Source: CAZIVP01 sp964542915 | GTDB taxonomy: Bacteria; Calditrichota; Calditrichia; Calditrichales; Calditrichaceae | DNA length: 64,000 nt | Direction: 5' to 3' | Assembly (NCBI GenBank): GCA_964542915.1 | Contig: CAZIVP010000004.1 | Coordinates: 124,001-188,000 of the forward strand | Part shown: positions 18,970-27,727 of the stretch, piece after piece | How the letters are laid out: every line of letters starts with the position of its first letter | Position numbering within the stretch: position 1 is the first letter of the stretch | Position numbers and translations under genes: made by a program | The notes under the pieces: model-generated | Databases searched by the model: none | Told to the model about the DNA's origin: nothing | The model's input: only the letters and a program-made list of their open reading frames with translations

Positions 18970-19809
18970 ATGATAAAATCCATTCTTTTACCCCTCGATG
19001 GCTCCAAATATTCGGAATATATTTTACGGCACGGACAGTTTTTTGCCGAAAAATTCGGGGCCATTATTCGCATCCTCACCGTTATCGATATCCGACTGTT
19101 CGACTGGAGCATGGCGACGGGAACCGATAGCTTTGTACCCATCATGCCGTCGGCCGAATTTCAGGAAGAGTCCCAGCGTATGCAGGATGAAAAAGCACAG
19201 AAGGTTGTTGAAAAAGCATCGGAAATATTGAAATCATCGAATATTAAATTTGAAATTATCAAAGTATCCGGGATTCCGGTGGATGAGATTTGTCAGCACG
19301 CGATGAAAAGCGACCTGGTTATCATGGGCAGCCATGGCGAATATGAACGCTGGAGCAGTAAACTGCTCGGCGCTACTGTCGAAGCGGTTACACGCCAGAT
19401 CACCAAACCCGTTATGCTCGTTGATCGTAACTTTGAAGCGGTGGAAAGCATACACTGCGGTTACGATCGCAGCCCTGCTTCCAACCGCGCCCTGCATCTC
19501 GGCGCGAATCTCGCCGGTACACTCGAGGTTGAAATGGAAGTTATGGCCGTATTTGACGCCGAAGATGAACGAAACGCGGCCCTCACAGAAGCCGATGATT
19601 ATTTAAAACCCTACAACATACAATACAAATTGCGCCATGAAAGCGGCGATGCGGATGAAATGCTGGTTTCAGCGAGTCAGGATGCGCCAAATCCCACCCT
19701 TACGTTAATCGGCAGTTACGGCCATTCCCGATTGAAAGAGGCCATCATCGGCAGCACGACCGTCCACGTTATGCGGCATGCCAAAAAACCCGTTCTGTTA
19801 GCTAAATAA
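18970..19809 (+). CDS. Universal stress protein, two UspA domains in tandem
   Basis: A 279-residue protein made of two UspA folds (about 1-145 and 155-279). The second domain keeps the ATP-binding pattern G-x2-G-x9-G-S in the stretch beginning GSYGHSRLKEAIIGS; the first has a related MGSHGEYERW segment with altered spacing, so it may not bind nucleotide. Proteins of this family help cells survive starvation or oxidative stress, by means that are not well understood. It starts four bases after gpsA and is followed 28 bases later by fbp, so it seems to be part of the same transcript. Confidence 0.88.
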   Translation: MIKSILLPLDGSKYSEYILRHGQFFAEKFGAIIRILTVIDIRLFDWSMATGTDSFVPIMPSAEFQEESQRMQDEKAQKVVEKASEILKSSNIKFEIIKVSGIPVDEICQHAMKSDLVIMGSHGEYERWSSKLLGATVEAVTRQITKPVMLVDRNFEAVESIHCGYDRSPASNRALHLGANLAGTLEVEMEVMAVFDAEDERNAALTEADDYLKPYNIQYKLRHESGDADEMLVSASQDAPNPTLTLIGSYGHSRLKEAIIGSTTVHVMRHAKKPVLLAK

Positions 19810-19837
19810 TTCCAAAAGACGATGTCTCGGAGGCATA

Positions 19838-20848
19838 ATGAGTGCTAAAATTATTACACTGACGCGACATATAATTGAAGAACAGCGTAAATACCCTCAC
19901 GCCACAGGTGAATTTACGGATTTGATGAACGATATCGCGTTTGCCGCCAAACTGATTTCTTATCATACTAACAAGGCCGGCCTGGTCGGTATCCTTGGCG
20001 AAACCGGCTCCCTCAATGTTCAGGGTGAAGTCGTAAAAAAACTGGATGTTTTCGCCAACGAAACCATGGTGAACGCCCTCGATCACGGCGGTCATCTTGC
20101 GGCCATGGTGTCCGAAGAATCTAAGGACATCATCCCGATCCCCGAAAAATTTCCGCTCGGTAAATATATTTGTTTGTTCGATCCGCTCGACGGATCATCT
20201 AATATCGATGCTAATGTGAGTGTGGGAACGATTTTTACCATCTATCACCGCATATCACCGGAAGGGCGTCCGGGTACCCTCGAAGACTGTTTGCAGGAAG
20301 GATACCGCCAGGTTTGCGCCGGCTATGTGGTTTACGGATCCAGCACAATGCTGGTTTATACCACCGGTAATGGCGTCCACGGCTTCACGCTGGACCACAG
20401 CTACGGCGAATTTCTGTTATCCCATCCCAATATTAAAATACCCAAGAAAGGCAAAATTTACAGCGTGAATGAGAGTAATTACGATTACTGGGATGAAGGA
20501 TTGAAAAATTACATCCGATATGTTAAAGAGATTGATGATTCCGACAATCGTCCGTTAAAATCACGCTACATCGGTTCGATGGTGAGCGACGTGCATCGCA
20601 ATCTGTTGTATGGCGGTATCTTCATGTATCCCGCCAGCAGTCTGGCGCCCGAAGGCAAGCTGCGTTTAACCTACGAAGCCAACCCCATGGCGTTTATTGT
20701 GGAGCAGGCCGGTGGGCGTGCGTCGGATGGCAGGAACCGAATTCTTGAGTTGAAACCCAAAAAGCTGCATCAACGCGTGCCTTTGTATATCGGTTCGGAA
20801 GAAGATGTAAAGCTGGCGGAAACGTTCATCCAGGGAAAGCGCAATTAA
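19838..20848 (+). CDS. fbp: Fructose-1,6-bisphosphatase, class I
   Basis: Removes the 1-phosphate of fructose 1,6-bisphosphate in gluconeogenesis. The 336-residue protein has the metal-binding signature DPLDGSSNID, the upstream EES (in MVSEESKD), and the C-terminal EANPMAFIVEQAGG substrate segment. These are the marks of class I, the eukaryote-like type. A CTCGGAGG ribosome site precedes the ATG. It is the last gene of the run that starts at the acyl-CoA ligase. Confidence 0.95.
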   Translation: MSAKIITLTRHIIEEQRKYPHATGEFTDLMNDIAFAAKLISYHTNKAGLVGILGETGSLNVQGEVVKKLDVFANETMVNALDHGGHLAAMVSEESKDIIPIPEKFPLGKYICLFDPLDGSSNIDANVSVGTIFTIYHRISPEGRPGTLEDCLQEGYRQVCAGYVVYGSSTMLVYTTGNGVHGFTLDHSYGEFLLSHPNIKIPKKGKIYSVNESNYDYWDEGLKNYIRYVKEIDDSDNRPLKSRYIGSMVSDVHRNLLYGGIFMYPASSLAPEGKLRLTYEANPMAFIVEQAGGRASDGRNRILELKPKKLHQRVPLYIGSEEDVKLAETFIQGKRN

Positions 20849-21208
20849 AAAAACCATTGCTTCTCTAAAACCGCTTCAATTATAATGCCGGGCTTTGACG
20901 GCCGGTGCTCGGTCTTAAACGGTTTGCCCGTCAATCTGTGTTAAAACAGAATACGGATTATTACTAATCAGCAAGGATACCGGCAATGTAATTTATGTTT
21001 TTTATCCCGAATTAGTTCGGGACAGGCCGGCGGAAAAAATCAAATAACAAATTTCCAAAAACAAGTCAATTCCAAATTAAAATGTTCAATGACTGAAATG
21101 ATTCGGGTGCAGATACAATCACCAATAAGATTATTGCATTTTTGCTAATCCAGGTTAGGCTCCAAATAGCAAAATTACAAATACATAGTTTCCGGCCAGC
21201 CCTTGTTC
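20849..21208. other. Intergenic stretch between fbp and asnS
   Basis: About 360 bases without a gene. It holds a TATAAT at 20881, an inverted repeat TTGACGG/CCGTCAA (20895-20901 with 20928-20934), a second inverted repeat TCCCGAA/TTCGGGA (21005-21011 with 21016-21022), then about 60 bases of CAAATAACAAATTTCC-like, low-complexity sequence. The last part looks like a decayed dispersed repeat. No ORF of note is present. Confidence 0.6.
21005..21022. repeat. Short perfect inverted repeat
   Basis: TCCCGAA, a four-base loop TTAG, then TTCGGGA. Directly behind it come GACAGGCCGG and an A-rich low-complexity tract. It has no T-run and is not a clear terminator. It may be the end of a degenerate dispersed element. 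Confidence 0.45.
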
Positions 21209-21237
21209 TTGATAACAAACCGGCGCTTCTTTATATT
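21209..21237 (+). promoter_or_regulatory. Sigma70-type promoter before asnS
   Basis: TTGATA at 21209-21214 and TATATT at 21232-21237 with a 17-base spacer, about 39 bases before the asnS start codon. Only one -35 base departs from TTGACA. This is the most likely promoter of the asnS run. Confidence 0.65.
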
Positions 21238-21275
21238 TACATCGCCTAAAGGAATTAAAAACAAAAGGAATGGTT

Positions 21276-22571
21276 ATGGCGCATACTGTGAAGATTGAAG
21301 AGATAGCCGCATATGAGGGACAGGAAGTTACCATTCAGGGCTGGTTGTACAACATGCGTTCCAGCGGAAAGCTACGGTTCTTGCTCGTGCGCGACGGCAC
21401 GGATACAATCCAATGCGTGGTATTTAAAAAAGATGTGGACACCGAAACGTTCGAAAAAACCGACCGTTTGACCCAGGAGAGTTCGCTAACGGTAACCGGC
21501 ACGGTTTCAGCCGATGAGCGCTCGCCGCTGGGTTATGAGTTACAGGTAAACAATTTCGAAATCATTCAAATAGCCGAAGAATATCCCATTACCAAAAAAG
21601 AGCATGGCGTCGATTTTTTAATGGATCACCGCCATCTGTGGCTGCGTTCTTCCAAGCAACACGCGATTTTAAGGATTCGCCACGAAATCATTAAAGCCGC
21701 TACGGAATTTTTTGATAACGACGGTTTCATTCGGGTCGATTCGCCCATTTTCACTCCCAATGCAGCCGAAGGAACCACAACGTTGTTCGAAACGGATTAC
21801 TTTGGCGGCAAAGCCTATTTAACACAAAGCGGACAGCTTTACGCCGAGGCCGGCGCTTTGGCCTTCGGAAAGGTTTACTGTTTCGGACCCACTTTCCGGG
21901 CCGAAAAATCAAAAACGCGGCGCCATCTTACCGAATTCTGGATGATCGAGCCCGAAGTGGCTTATTTCGATCTTCAGGATGATATGGAGCTGGCCGAAGC
22001 ATTTGTCAGCCATATTGTGCAGAGTGTTCTGAAAAATCGTCGACCGGAATTGGAGCGCCTGGAACGCGATATAAGCAAACTGGATTTCATCAAACCGCCG
22101 TTTCCGAAGATCCATTACAAAGAAGCGGTGGAAATACTGAAAAAAAATCAGATCGATTTTAGCGAAGGCGATGACTTCGGCGGCGCCGATGAAACCGTGA
22201 TTTCGGATCAATTCGACAAACCGGTCATCGTGCACCATTATCCGGCGGAGGTGAAAGCCTTCTATATGAAACGCGATCCCGATGAGCCGCAATATGCTCT
22301 GGCCATGGATATGCTTGCACCGGAAGGCTACGGAGAAATCATCGGAGGATCGCAACGTGAGGACGACTACAATACCCTGTTGAAACGCATCAACGAACAT
22401 CAGTTGCCAAAAGAGGCTTTCGACTGGTATCTCGATCTGCGACGCTATGGTTCGGTGCCCCACGCCGGTTTTGGGCTGGGCATCGAACGCACCGTGGCCT
22501 GGATCAGCGGCATCCACCACATCCGTGAAACGATTCCGTTTCCGCGTACGTTACAAAGACTCAACCCGTAA
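21276..22571 (+). CDS. asnS: Asparaginyl-tRNA synthetase
   Basis: Charges tRNA-Asn with asparagine. A class IIb synthetase of 431 residues: an N-terminal OB-fold anticodon-binding domain (about 1-105, with VTIQGWLYNMRSSGK), then the catalytic core with motif 2 (FGPTFRAEKSKTRRHLTEF) and motif 3 (GFGLGIERTVAWI). The ending IPFPRTLQRLNP is that of AsnRS, not AspRS or LysRS. I choose the ATG at 21276 because AAGGA sits six bases before it; the ATG two codons upstream touches that site. It is followed by three small genes in the same direction. Confidence 0.93.
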   Translation: MAHTVKIEEIAAYEGQEVTIQGWLYNMRSSGKLRFLLVRDGTDTIQCVVFKKDVDTETFEKTDRLTQESSLTVTGTVSADERSPLGYELQVNNFEIIQIAEEYPITKKEHGVDFLMDHRHLWLRSSKQHAILRIRHEIIKAATEFFDNDGFIRVDSPIFTPNAAEGTTTLFETDYFGGKAYLTQSGQLYAEAGALAFGKVYCFGPTFRAEKSKTRRHLTEFWMIEPEVAYFDLQDDMELAEAFVSHIVQSVLKNRRPELERLERDISKLDFIKPPFPKIHYKEAVEILKKNQIDFSEGDDFGGADETVISDQFDKPVIVHHYPAEVKAFYMKRDPDEPQYALAMDMLAPEGYGEIIGGSQREDDYNTLLKRINEHQLPKEAFDWYLDLRRYGSVPHAGFGLGIERTVAWISGIHHIRETIPFPRTLQRLNP

Positions 22572-22592
22572 AATAAGAGAGCGGGTGCACAC

Positions 22593-23048
22593 TTGGAATC
22601 CTTTATCGGGGTCATCGGCGGACGGCAGTGCGACGAGAAAACCAAAGCCATTGCGTATGAAACGGGCAAGGCCATCGCTCACAACGGTTTCGGGCTTGTC
22701 TGCGGCGGCAAGAGCGGCGTAATGGAAGCCGCCGCCCGGGGTTGTAAGGAAGCAGGCGGCAAGACGCTGGGCATTATTCCGGAAGACGACCCGGAGCAGG
22801 CCAACCCTTACATCGATGTGGTTATACCGACCGGAATGGGCATTATGCGTAATCTACTTGTTGTGCGGACTGCCAAGGCTTTAATCGCTATTGGCGGCCA
22901 TTACGGAACGCTTTCGGAAATTGCCTTTGCATTGCAATTAAATAAACCAATCGTGGGCATTGGTACATGGTCCCTAAGCGACAACATGCCTACGGCGAAA
23001 ACGGGTGAAGAAGCGGTAAGTGTCATATTAAAACAAATAGCGGTATGA
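22593..23048 (+). CDS. LOG-like Rossmann nucleotide-binding protein (TIGR00725 type)
   Basis: A 151-residue protein with a glycine-rich start IGVIGG, then CGGKSGVMEAAARG, and later AIGGHYGTLSEIA, the pattern of the lysine-decarboxylase-like/LOG superfamily. The TIGR00725 branch has no proven function; related LOG proteins release cytokinin-like bases from nucleotides. The start is a TTG at 22593 preceded by AGAGCGGG. It overlaps the acylphosphatase start by four bases (ATGA), so the two are translationally coupled, and the run continues to apt, a purine salvage gene. Confidence 0.82.
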   Translation: MESFIGVIGGRQCDEKTKAIAYETGKAIAHNGFGLVCGGKSGVMEAAARGCKEAGGKTLGIIPEDDPEQANPYIDVVIPTGMGIMRNLLVVRTAKALIAIGGHYGTLSEIAFALQLNKPIVGIGTWSLSDNMPTAKTGEEAVSVILKQIAV

Positions 23049-23293
23049 ATCGAGCGGTTCGCTTAGTCGTAAAAGGACGCGTGCAGGGCGTCGGATTTCG
23101 CTGGTTTGCCAACCAAAAAGCGCGCTCGCTGGGGGTTAAGGGCTATGTACGCAACTTACCCAACGGCGATGTGGAAACCGTGGCGGAAGGCAAAAAAGAA
23201 GCGGTGGATGCTTACATTCAAGCGATCAAAGAGGGACCGTCTTTCGCACATGTTAGCGATACGGAACAGACGGAGTTGCCTTTTGAAAATTGA
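23045..23293 (+). CDS. acyP: Acylphosphatase
   Basis: Hydrolyses acyl-phosphates such as carbamoyl or 1,3-bisphosphoglycerate phosphoanhydrides. The 82-residue protein has the full signature: GRVQGVGFRWFA with the phosphate-binding Arg and GYVRNLPNGDVE with the catalytic Asn. The length is slightly under the family's usual 90. It overlaps the previous gene by four bases and precedes apt by 42. Confidence 0.93.
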   Translation: MNRAVRLVVKGRVQGVGFRWFANQKARSLGVKGYVRNLPNGDVETVAEGKKEAVDAYIQAIKEGPSFAHVSDTEQTELPFEN

Positions 23294-23335
23294 TACAGCA
23301 TGTTTGAAATAAGCCATTGAAAGAAGACAATTCAA

Positions 23336-23860
23336 ATGAAAACCATTGAAGAGATCAAAGCAGCCGTTCGGGACATTCCGGATTTTCCACGCAAAGGCAT
23401 CATATTTAAAGACATTACGCCGGTGTTGCAGGACCGCGATCTTTATCATGCGGCCGTCCACCATCTTACGGAAGCCATACAAGACCTGTCCGTGGATTAC
23501 ATCGCCGGCATCGAAGCGCGCGGCTTTATTTTCGGCGCTGCTGCGGCGGATCGTCTGAGTTGTGGTTTCGTTCCCATTCGAAAACCGGGCAAGTTGCCGC
23601 ATGCGGTTTACAGCGAACATTATACCCTGGAATACGGGACCGACAGCGTTGAAATGCACAAAGACGCTTTCGGAGAAGGGGATCGGGTCGTGTTGCTGGA
23701 TGATTTGCTTGCCACCGGCGGTACGGCGTTGGCTTCTGCTAAGTTAATTGAAAAAAGCGGCGCTGAACTCGCCGGCATCCGGTTTTTGATCGAACTCGGC
23801 TTTTTGGACGGTGCCAAAGCATTAAGCGCTTATGACATGCGGTCATTGATAACCTATTAA
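23336..23860 (+). CDS. apt: Adenine phosphoribosyltransferase
   Basis: Salvages adenine to AMP with PRPP. A 174-residue type I phosphoribosyltransferase with the N-terminal IRDIPDFPRKGI-like segment (here VRDIPDFPRKGIIFKDITP), the GIEARGFIFG loop, and the PRPP signature VVLLDDLLATGGTA. Length and motifs are standard. It closes the asnS run, and a tRNA-Arg gene lies 28 bases downstream in the same direction, possibly on the same transcript. Confidence 0.95.
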   Translation: MKTIEEIKAAVRDIPDFPRKGIIFKDITPVLQDRDLYHAAVHHLTEAIQDLSVDYIAGIEARGFIFGAAAADRLSCGFVPIRKPGKLPHAVYSEHYTLEYGTDSVEMHKDAFGEGDRVVLLDDLLATGGTALASAKLIEKSGAELAGIRFLIELGFLDGAKALSAYDMRSLITY

Positions 23861-23888
23861 TAAAGTAAACTGAGGTGGGTAGCCTAAT

Positions 23889-23962
23889 GCCCCGTTAGCT
23901 CAGGTGGATAGAGCGCAAGATTCCTAATCTTGGTGCCGCAGGTTCGAGTCCTGCACGGGGCA
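23889..23962 (+). tRNA. tRNA-Arg (anticodon CCT)
   Basis: A full cloverleaf: acceptor GCCCCGT/ACGGGGC, D-arm GCTC...GAGC, anticodon stem CAAGA/TCTTG with loop TTCCTAA (anticodon CCT, reading AGG), and T-arm GCAGG TTCGAGT CCTGC. The discriminator is A. The 3' CCA is not encoded (CGC follows), so it must be added by the CCA enzyme. Confidence 0.95.
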
Positions 23963-23979
23963 CGCCGTCATTTTCAGTT

Positions 23980-24030
23980 AAGGGTTGCGGTCAACGCGTT
24001 AAGTAAGCGCGATTCACAACCCTTTTTTTA
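23980..24030 (+). terminator. Rho-independent terminator after tRNA-Arg
   Basis: AAGGGTTG (23980-23987) pairs with CAACCCTT (24017-24024), and a T-run follows at once. The loop is long but itself holds GC-rich inverted parts. It ends the tRNA-Arg transcript. Confidence 0.75.
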
Positions 24031-24146
24031 TTCAATTAGAATAGAAGCCCTTTCAAGGCAAACTCATCGGCGTTTGACCTTTAGCCCTTGATTCTAACCT
24101 GCCGCTGTTGATCCCCGTCTCAACTACAAATACAAATCCGGACGAT

Positions 24147-24593
24147 TTATACATCTTGATTCGGTCGCAATTTGGAACGTATAAAATAGTCGACGCCAAC
24201 ACGTCCGCTTCCGGTAAATAAAAACAGAACGGCAATAAAAGCATAAAGTAGTGCCAATTCCATGGAAGAGAAAGGGTTGCCGGCGTTTCGAATAAAAGCA
24301 GCCACCAGCATCGTGATCATTATAAAAACGGATGCGGGCCGCGTGAACAAACCGATCGCCAGCAACAGTCCGCCGATTGCCTCCGAAAGTACAGCCAGCC
24401 AGGCAAATAATGGAGCGAACGGAAATCCCATCAACTCTACGATCTGAACAAATTTGCCCGGCGGCGGAAATTTCATAAAACCATGTTGAAAAGCCAGGGT
24501 AATGCCTGTAAATACACGCAACAGCGTTAATCCCGTATTTAATTGCGTCGTATTGATGGGTTGTCCGCTAACTAACCATCGCAATACGTTCAT
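24147..24593 (-). CDS. DoxX family membrane protein
   Basis: A 148-residue protein with about four membrane helices and the family marks LRVFTGITLAFQHGFMKF near the start and AIGGLLLAIGLFTRPAS in the middle. DoxX-family proteins have been linked to thiosulfate:quinone oxidoreductase in Acidianus and to oxidative-stress complexes in others, but most members, including this one, have no known role. It stands alone on the - strand. An AAGGA site lies before the ATG. Confidence 0.85.
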   Translation of the reverse strand: MNVLRWLVSGQPINTTQLNTGLTLLRVFTGITLAFQHGFMKFPPPGKFVQIVELMGFPFAPLFAWLAVLSEAIGGLLLAIGLFTRPASVFIMITMLVAAFIRNAGNPFSSMELALLYAFIAVLFLFTGSGRVGVDYFIRSKLRPNQDV

Positions 24594-24652
24594 ATACGTC
24601 CTTTCTTCACTCGGTTTACGATTGGGCGATTCCGCCTTTCATACATTTTTTT

Positions 24653-24680
24653 TATATACGACAGCAAACCATTTTGTCAT
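24653..24680 (-). promoter_or_regulatory. Possible promoter for the DoxX gene
   Basis: On the - strand ATGACA (24680-24675) and TATATA (24658-24653) are 16 bases apart, about 60 bases before the start codon. The -35 box differs from TTGACA at one base. Confidence 0.45.
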
Positions 24681-24803
24681 GTACCATACGGATGTTAATA
24701 TAATCCACGACGCATACCGTTAATGAGTTTGGATAGAACAATAAAAAGCGCCCATGCATTCCACAAACCGTTTTTACACAGCCGGATGGAGCGTAAATTC
24801 GAT

Positions 24804-24832
24804 TTGATTATTTCTTAAAGCCGCGTTAAATT
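24804..24832 (+). promoter_or_regulatory. Possible promoter for the TPR membrane protein
   Basis: TTGATT at 24804-24809 and TAAATT at 24827-24832 are 17 bases apart, about 58 bases before the next + strand start. It is the best match in the divergent 297-base gap 24594-24890, in which I see nothing else. Confidence 0.4.
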
Positions 24833-24890
24833 TCTAATTTATATAAAATTGTCTGATATACATAGAAACGTAAACAATAAGGAATGAGCG

Positions 24891-25571
24891 ATGCTTAAAC
24901 CTAAAAGGAAATTATCAAAAAAGGAATTGAAACAGGATAAATTTGTAAGCAGCGCCCTTCAGGCGAAGGGGTATATTGAAGATAACTACCGCCAGGTAAC
25001 GACCGTTGTTTTGGTTATTCTCGCCATTGTGGTTGCCATTATGGGTTACCGTTATTACCACAATCAGCAAGTGGAAAAGGCTTTAACCATACTCGGCAAG
25101 GCCCAGCTGGAATATCAAAACGGTAATTTACCCAAAGCACAGTCCTTTCTGAATCGTTTAATTCAGAATTACGGCGGAACCAATGCGTCTGCCCAGGGTG
25201 AATTTTTACTTGCCAATATTTATTATCAACAAAATAATTTTGCAGAAGCCAAACGATTATTCAACAATTTTATCGATGATTACGATGAAAGCAAGATATT
25301 AATTGCATCCGGATACGCCGGTTATGCGGCCTGTCTGGAGCATGAAGAAAAATATGCCGAAGCCGCAGAAAATTACATTCTGGCTCAAAAAAAAGCTCCC
25401 GATTTTGTAGAGGCGCCCAATTATTTGTATCTCGCTGCACAGAATTATATTAACATCGGCCAATATGCGGAGGCGCGCAGGTGGCTTGAAAAAATCAGGG
25501 AAGATTATCCCGATTCACCGCGTAGTGATGATGCTATCGCAAGTTTAATTCAGCTTGAAGAGAAATCATGA
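24891..25571 (+). CDS. Membrane-anchored TPR protein (YfgM-like layout)
   Basis: A 226-residue protein with a Lys-rich cytoplasmic N-terminus (about 1-35), one membrane helix (VTTVVLVILAIVVAIMGYRY, about 37-57), and then TPR-type repeats outside the cytoplasm. This layout is that of YfgM, which assists SecYEG with periplasmic chaperones in E. coli, but sequence likeness beyond the layout cannot be judged here. An AAGGAATGAG site precedes the ATG. It overlaps the following aminotransferase start by four bases. Confidence 0.8.
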   Translation: MLKPKRKLSKKELKQDKFVSSALQAKGYIEDNYRQVTTVVLVILAIVVAIMGYRYYHNQQVEKALTILGKAQLEYQNGNLPKAQSFLNRLIQNYGGTNASAQGEFLLANIYYQQNNFAEAKRLFNNFIDDYDESKILIASGYAGYAACLEHEEKYAEAAENYILAQKKAPDFVEAPNYLYLAAQNYINIGQYAEARRWLEKIREDYPDSPRSDDAIASLIQLEEKS

Positions 25572-26755
25572 TGGATATGCGGGAAGCCGATCACCGGTTT
25601 TTCTTGCCTGTTTTCAAACGCTTTCCTCTTGATGTCCACCACGGTAAGGGCGTATATCTCTATGATAAAAACGGGAATGCTTACCTTGATTTCCTGGCGG
25701 GTATTGCCGTTAACGCACTCGGCTACCAACATCCCGCCGTTAATGATGCCATCCGGCGGCAAATGGATCGCAATTTACACCTCAGTAACTTTTTCCTTCA
25801 AGACATTCAGGTTGCGCTTGTCGAACACCTGCTGACACTCACACCTTTCTCCAAGATTTTCCTTACCAACAGCGGTACTGAAGCGGTCGAGGGTTTGCTG
25901 AAACTGGTTAAAAAATGGGGCGGGCGTCATAATAAAGATGAGATTATCGCATTTGAAGGCAGTTTTCACGGGCGCAGTTTGGGCGCACTCTCCATTACCA
26001 TGCAGGACAAATACCAGCAAAATTTTCATCCCTTAATGCCGCATATCAAGCGCGTTCCCTTTAACGACATGGATTCTTTTCGAAGCACCATTAACGAACG
26101 TACGGCTGCCGTGTTTTATGAAGGCATCACGGGTGAGGGCGGTTTAAGGCCCGTTTCGAAAGCCATGATCAACGCAATTTACGAGGGGCGGGAACGCTTC
26201 GGCTATCTGGCTATTGCGGATGAAATTCAGACCGGTGTTGGGCGCACCGGGAAATTTTATTATTACGAACATGATAATGTTGCGCCGGATGCCATTGCCA
26301 GCGCCAAAGGACTGGGCGGAGGCCTCCCGCTCGGCGCTTTTATGGTAAAGGCCCCCCTTACCGATGTTTTTGACCTGGGTGAACACGGTACCACTTACGG
26401 TGGTAATCCGCTGGCCTGCGCAACAGGCCTGGCAACCATCAAGTATGTTTCACAACCCGATTTTCTAAAAAGCGTGTTCGAAAAAGGGCAATATTTTCAA
26501 TCATTGTTGCACCAATTAAAAGATGAGTATAGCGACTTTATTGTGGATATCCGTGGCTGTGGACTGATGATCGGCCTGGAAGTAAGGCATAGTGCGAAAG
26601 AACTGATGCAATCGGCTTTCGATAACGGAATCATATTTAATCTCGCGGGCGCAACAACGCTACGTTTCGTACCGCCTCTCATTGTGGAGATCCAACACAT
26701 CGACGAAGCTTATGATTTGTTGAGAAGATCAATCGATCGGGTGCTGAATAAATAG
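25568..26755 (+). CDS. argD: Class III aminotransferase, ArgD-like (acetylornithine type)
   Basis: A PLP enzyme of 395 residues and fold type I. Seen are the N-terminal GKGVYLYDKNGNAYLDFLAG, the phosphate-binding NSGTEAVE, FEGSFHGRSLGALS, the PLP Asp in ADEIQTGVGRTG, and the PLP Lys in SAKGLGGGLPLGAF. Length and the ending TTLRFVPPLIV fit acetylornithine/succinyldiaminopimelate aminotransferase. The usual EPIQGEGG is replaced by EGITGEGG, so a different omega-amino acid substrate is possible. No other arg gene is near. The ATG overlaps the stop of the TPR gene. Confidence 0.84.
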   Translation: MMDMREADHRFFLPVFKRFPLDVHHGKGVYLYDKNGNAYLDFLAGIAVNALGYQHPAVNDAIRRQMDRNLHLSNFFLQDIQVALVEHLLTLTPFSKIFLTNSGTEAVEGLLKLVKKWGGRHNKDEIIAFEGSFHGRSLGALSITMQDKYQQNFHPLMPHIKRVPFNDMDSFRSTINERTAAVFYEGITGEGGLRPVSKAMINAIYEGRERFGYLAIADEIQTGVGRTGKFYYYEHDNVAPDAIASAKGLGGGLPLGAFMVKAPLTDVFDLGEHGTTYGGNPLACATGLATIKYVSQPDFLKSVFEKGQYFQSLLHQLKDEYSDFIVDIRGCGLMIGLEVRHSAKELMQSAFDNGIIFNLAGATTLRFVPPLIVEIQHIDEAYDLLRRSIDRVLNK

Positions 26756-26767
26756 GGGAGCCGATCC

Positions 26768-27718
26768 TTGTTGTATGATTACACTTTATTCATATCTCTC
26801 ATTGCGGCCGTCTTAATCTTATTTATACCGGAACGAAAACGAAAACACAACGCCGCAGAAACAAACAACAACGGAACAAAACGCGCTCTGCCGGTCGTCA
26901 TATCAGGTTTACAAAAACGTTTGACCTATATTCTGTTTGTGATTGTCCTTGCTACCCGTTTAACCTTCGTATTCATATATCCCAAACAATTAACATTGCG
27001 TGTGCCCGTCGACTCCGTGCCGGTACTATTACAATGTAGCCAGATGTTGTTTATGGTTGTTTATTTTGCGTTTTTGTTTGTTTTGCTCACCTATCGCCAT
27101 ATCGAATGCGAATATCAGTGGAGCTATTGGCAGAAAGTTCGAAAGGTGTTACATGTTTATATCGTACTGGATGTCTTGATTACGATGGCTTTGTACCTCT
27201 TTACATCATCACAACACATTTTAGAACCTGCGGTTGCGCTGGATTTGATACGCGATCCTAAAATTACGGTCAACGTCTTTCGCTTCAGGGAAATTACGGC
27301 GCTTATTGTACTCTTTGCGTTACACACGATCTTATTCTTCAGATACTTACAGGTTCTGAAACGATGGTATGCATATGCTTTGACTACGACTTTTATATTA
27401 TTCTTAGCGGCGATCGTTTATTTCATGCGATTACACCTCTTTTATTTCTTTCCCCTGGAATCACTTCATAGCGACGGTCTGCAATTATTCGCTATGGAAA
27501 ACGGATTTCTCGGGCAATGGTTTACATTGATCCTGTTCGGAACACTGATCATGCAAGGATTAAGTTTATTTCAATTGAATTGGGAGAAACATTTTATTAG
27601 CCCGCAAATTCGATTAAATTATGCCACAAGTCTGCATTCGGTATCGTTTTTGGGATTGTGTTGTTTGTTAATCATTGCCATATTTCCGTTACTACTTGAA
27701 TTACAATTTTATTGGTGA
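26768..27718 (+). CDS. Polytopic membrane protein, unknown family
   Basis: A 316-residue protein with about eight membrane helices, a Lys/Arg/Asn-rich loop after the first (about residues 23-45), and no motif I recognise. The start is TTG at 26768, with AGGGGAG seven bases before it; no in-frame ATG has such a site. It ends nine bases before a MalK-like ABC ATPase, which suggests one transcript and perhaps a shared task, but its sequence does not look like the usual sugar-ABC permease (I see no EAA loop). Function unknown. Confidence 0.72.
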   Translation: MLYDYTLFISLIAAVLILFIPERKRKHNAAETNNNGTKRALPVVISGLQKRLTYILFVIVLATRLTFVFIYPKQLTLRVPVDSVPVLLQCSQMLFMVVYFAFLFVLLTYRHIECEYQWSYWQKVRKVLHVYIVLDVLITMALYLFTSSQHILEPAVALDLIRDPKITVNVFRFREITALIVLFALHTILFFRYLQVLKRWYAYALTTTFILFLAAIVYFMRLHLFYFFPLESLHSDGLQLFAMENGFLGQWFTLILFGTLIMQGLSLFQLNWEKHFISPQIRLNYATSLHSVSFLGLCCLLIIAIFPLLLELQFYW

Positions 27719-27727
27719 GGTAATAAC

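Noticed and set aside
21909..22520. A 203-codon - strand frame
   Set aside because: Shadow of asnS, whose class II motifs cover the same bases.
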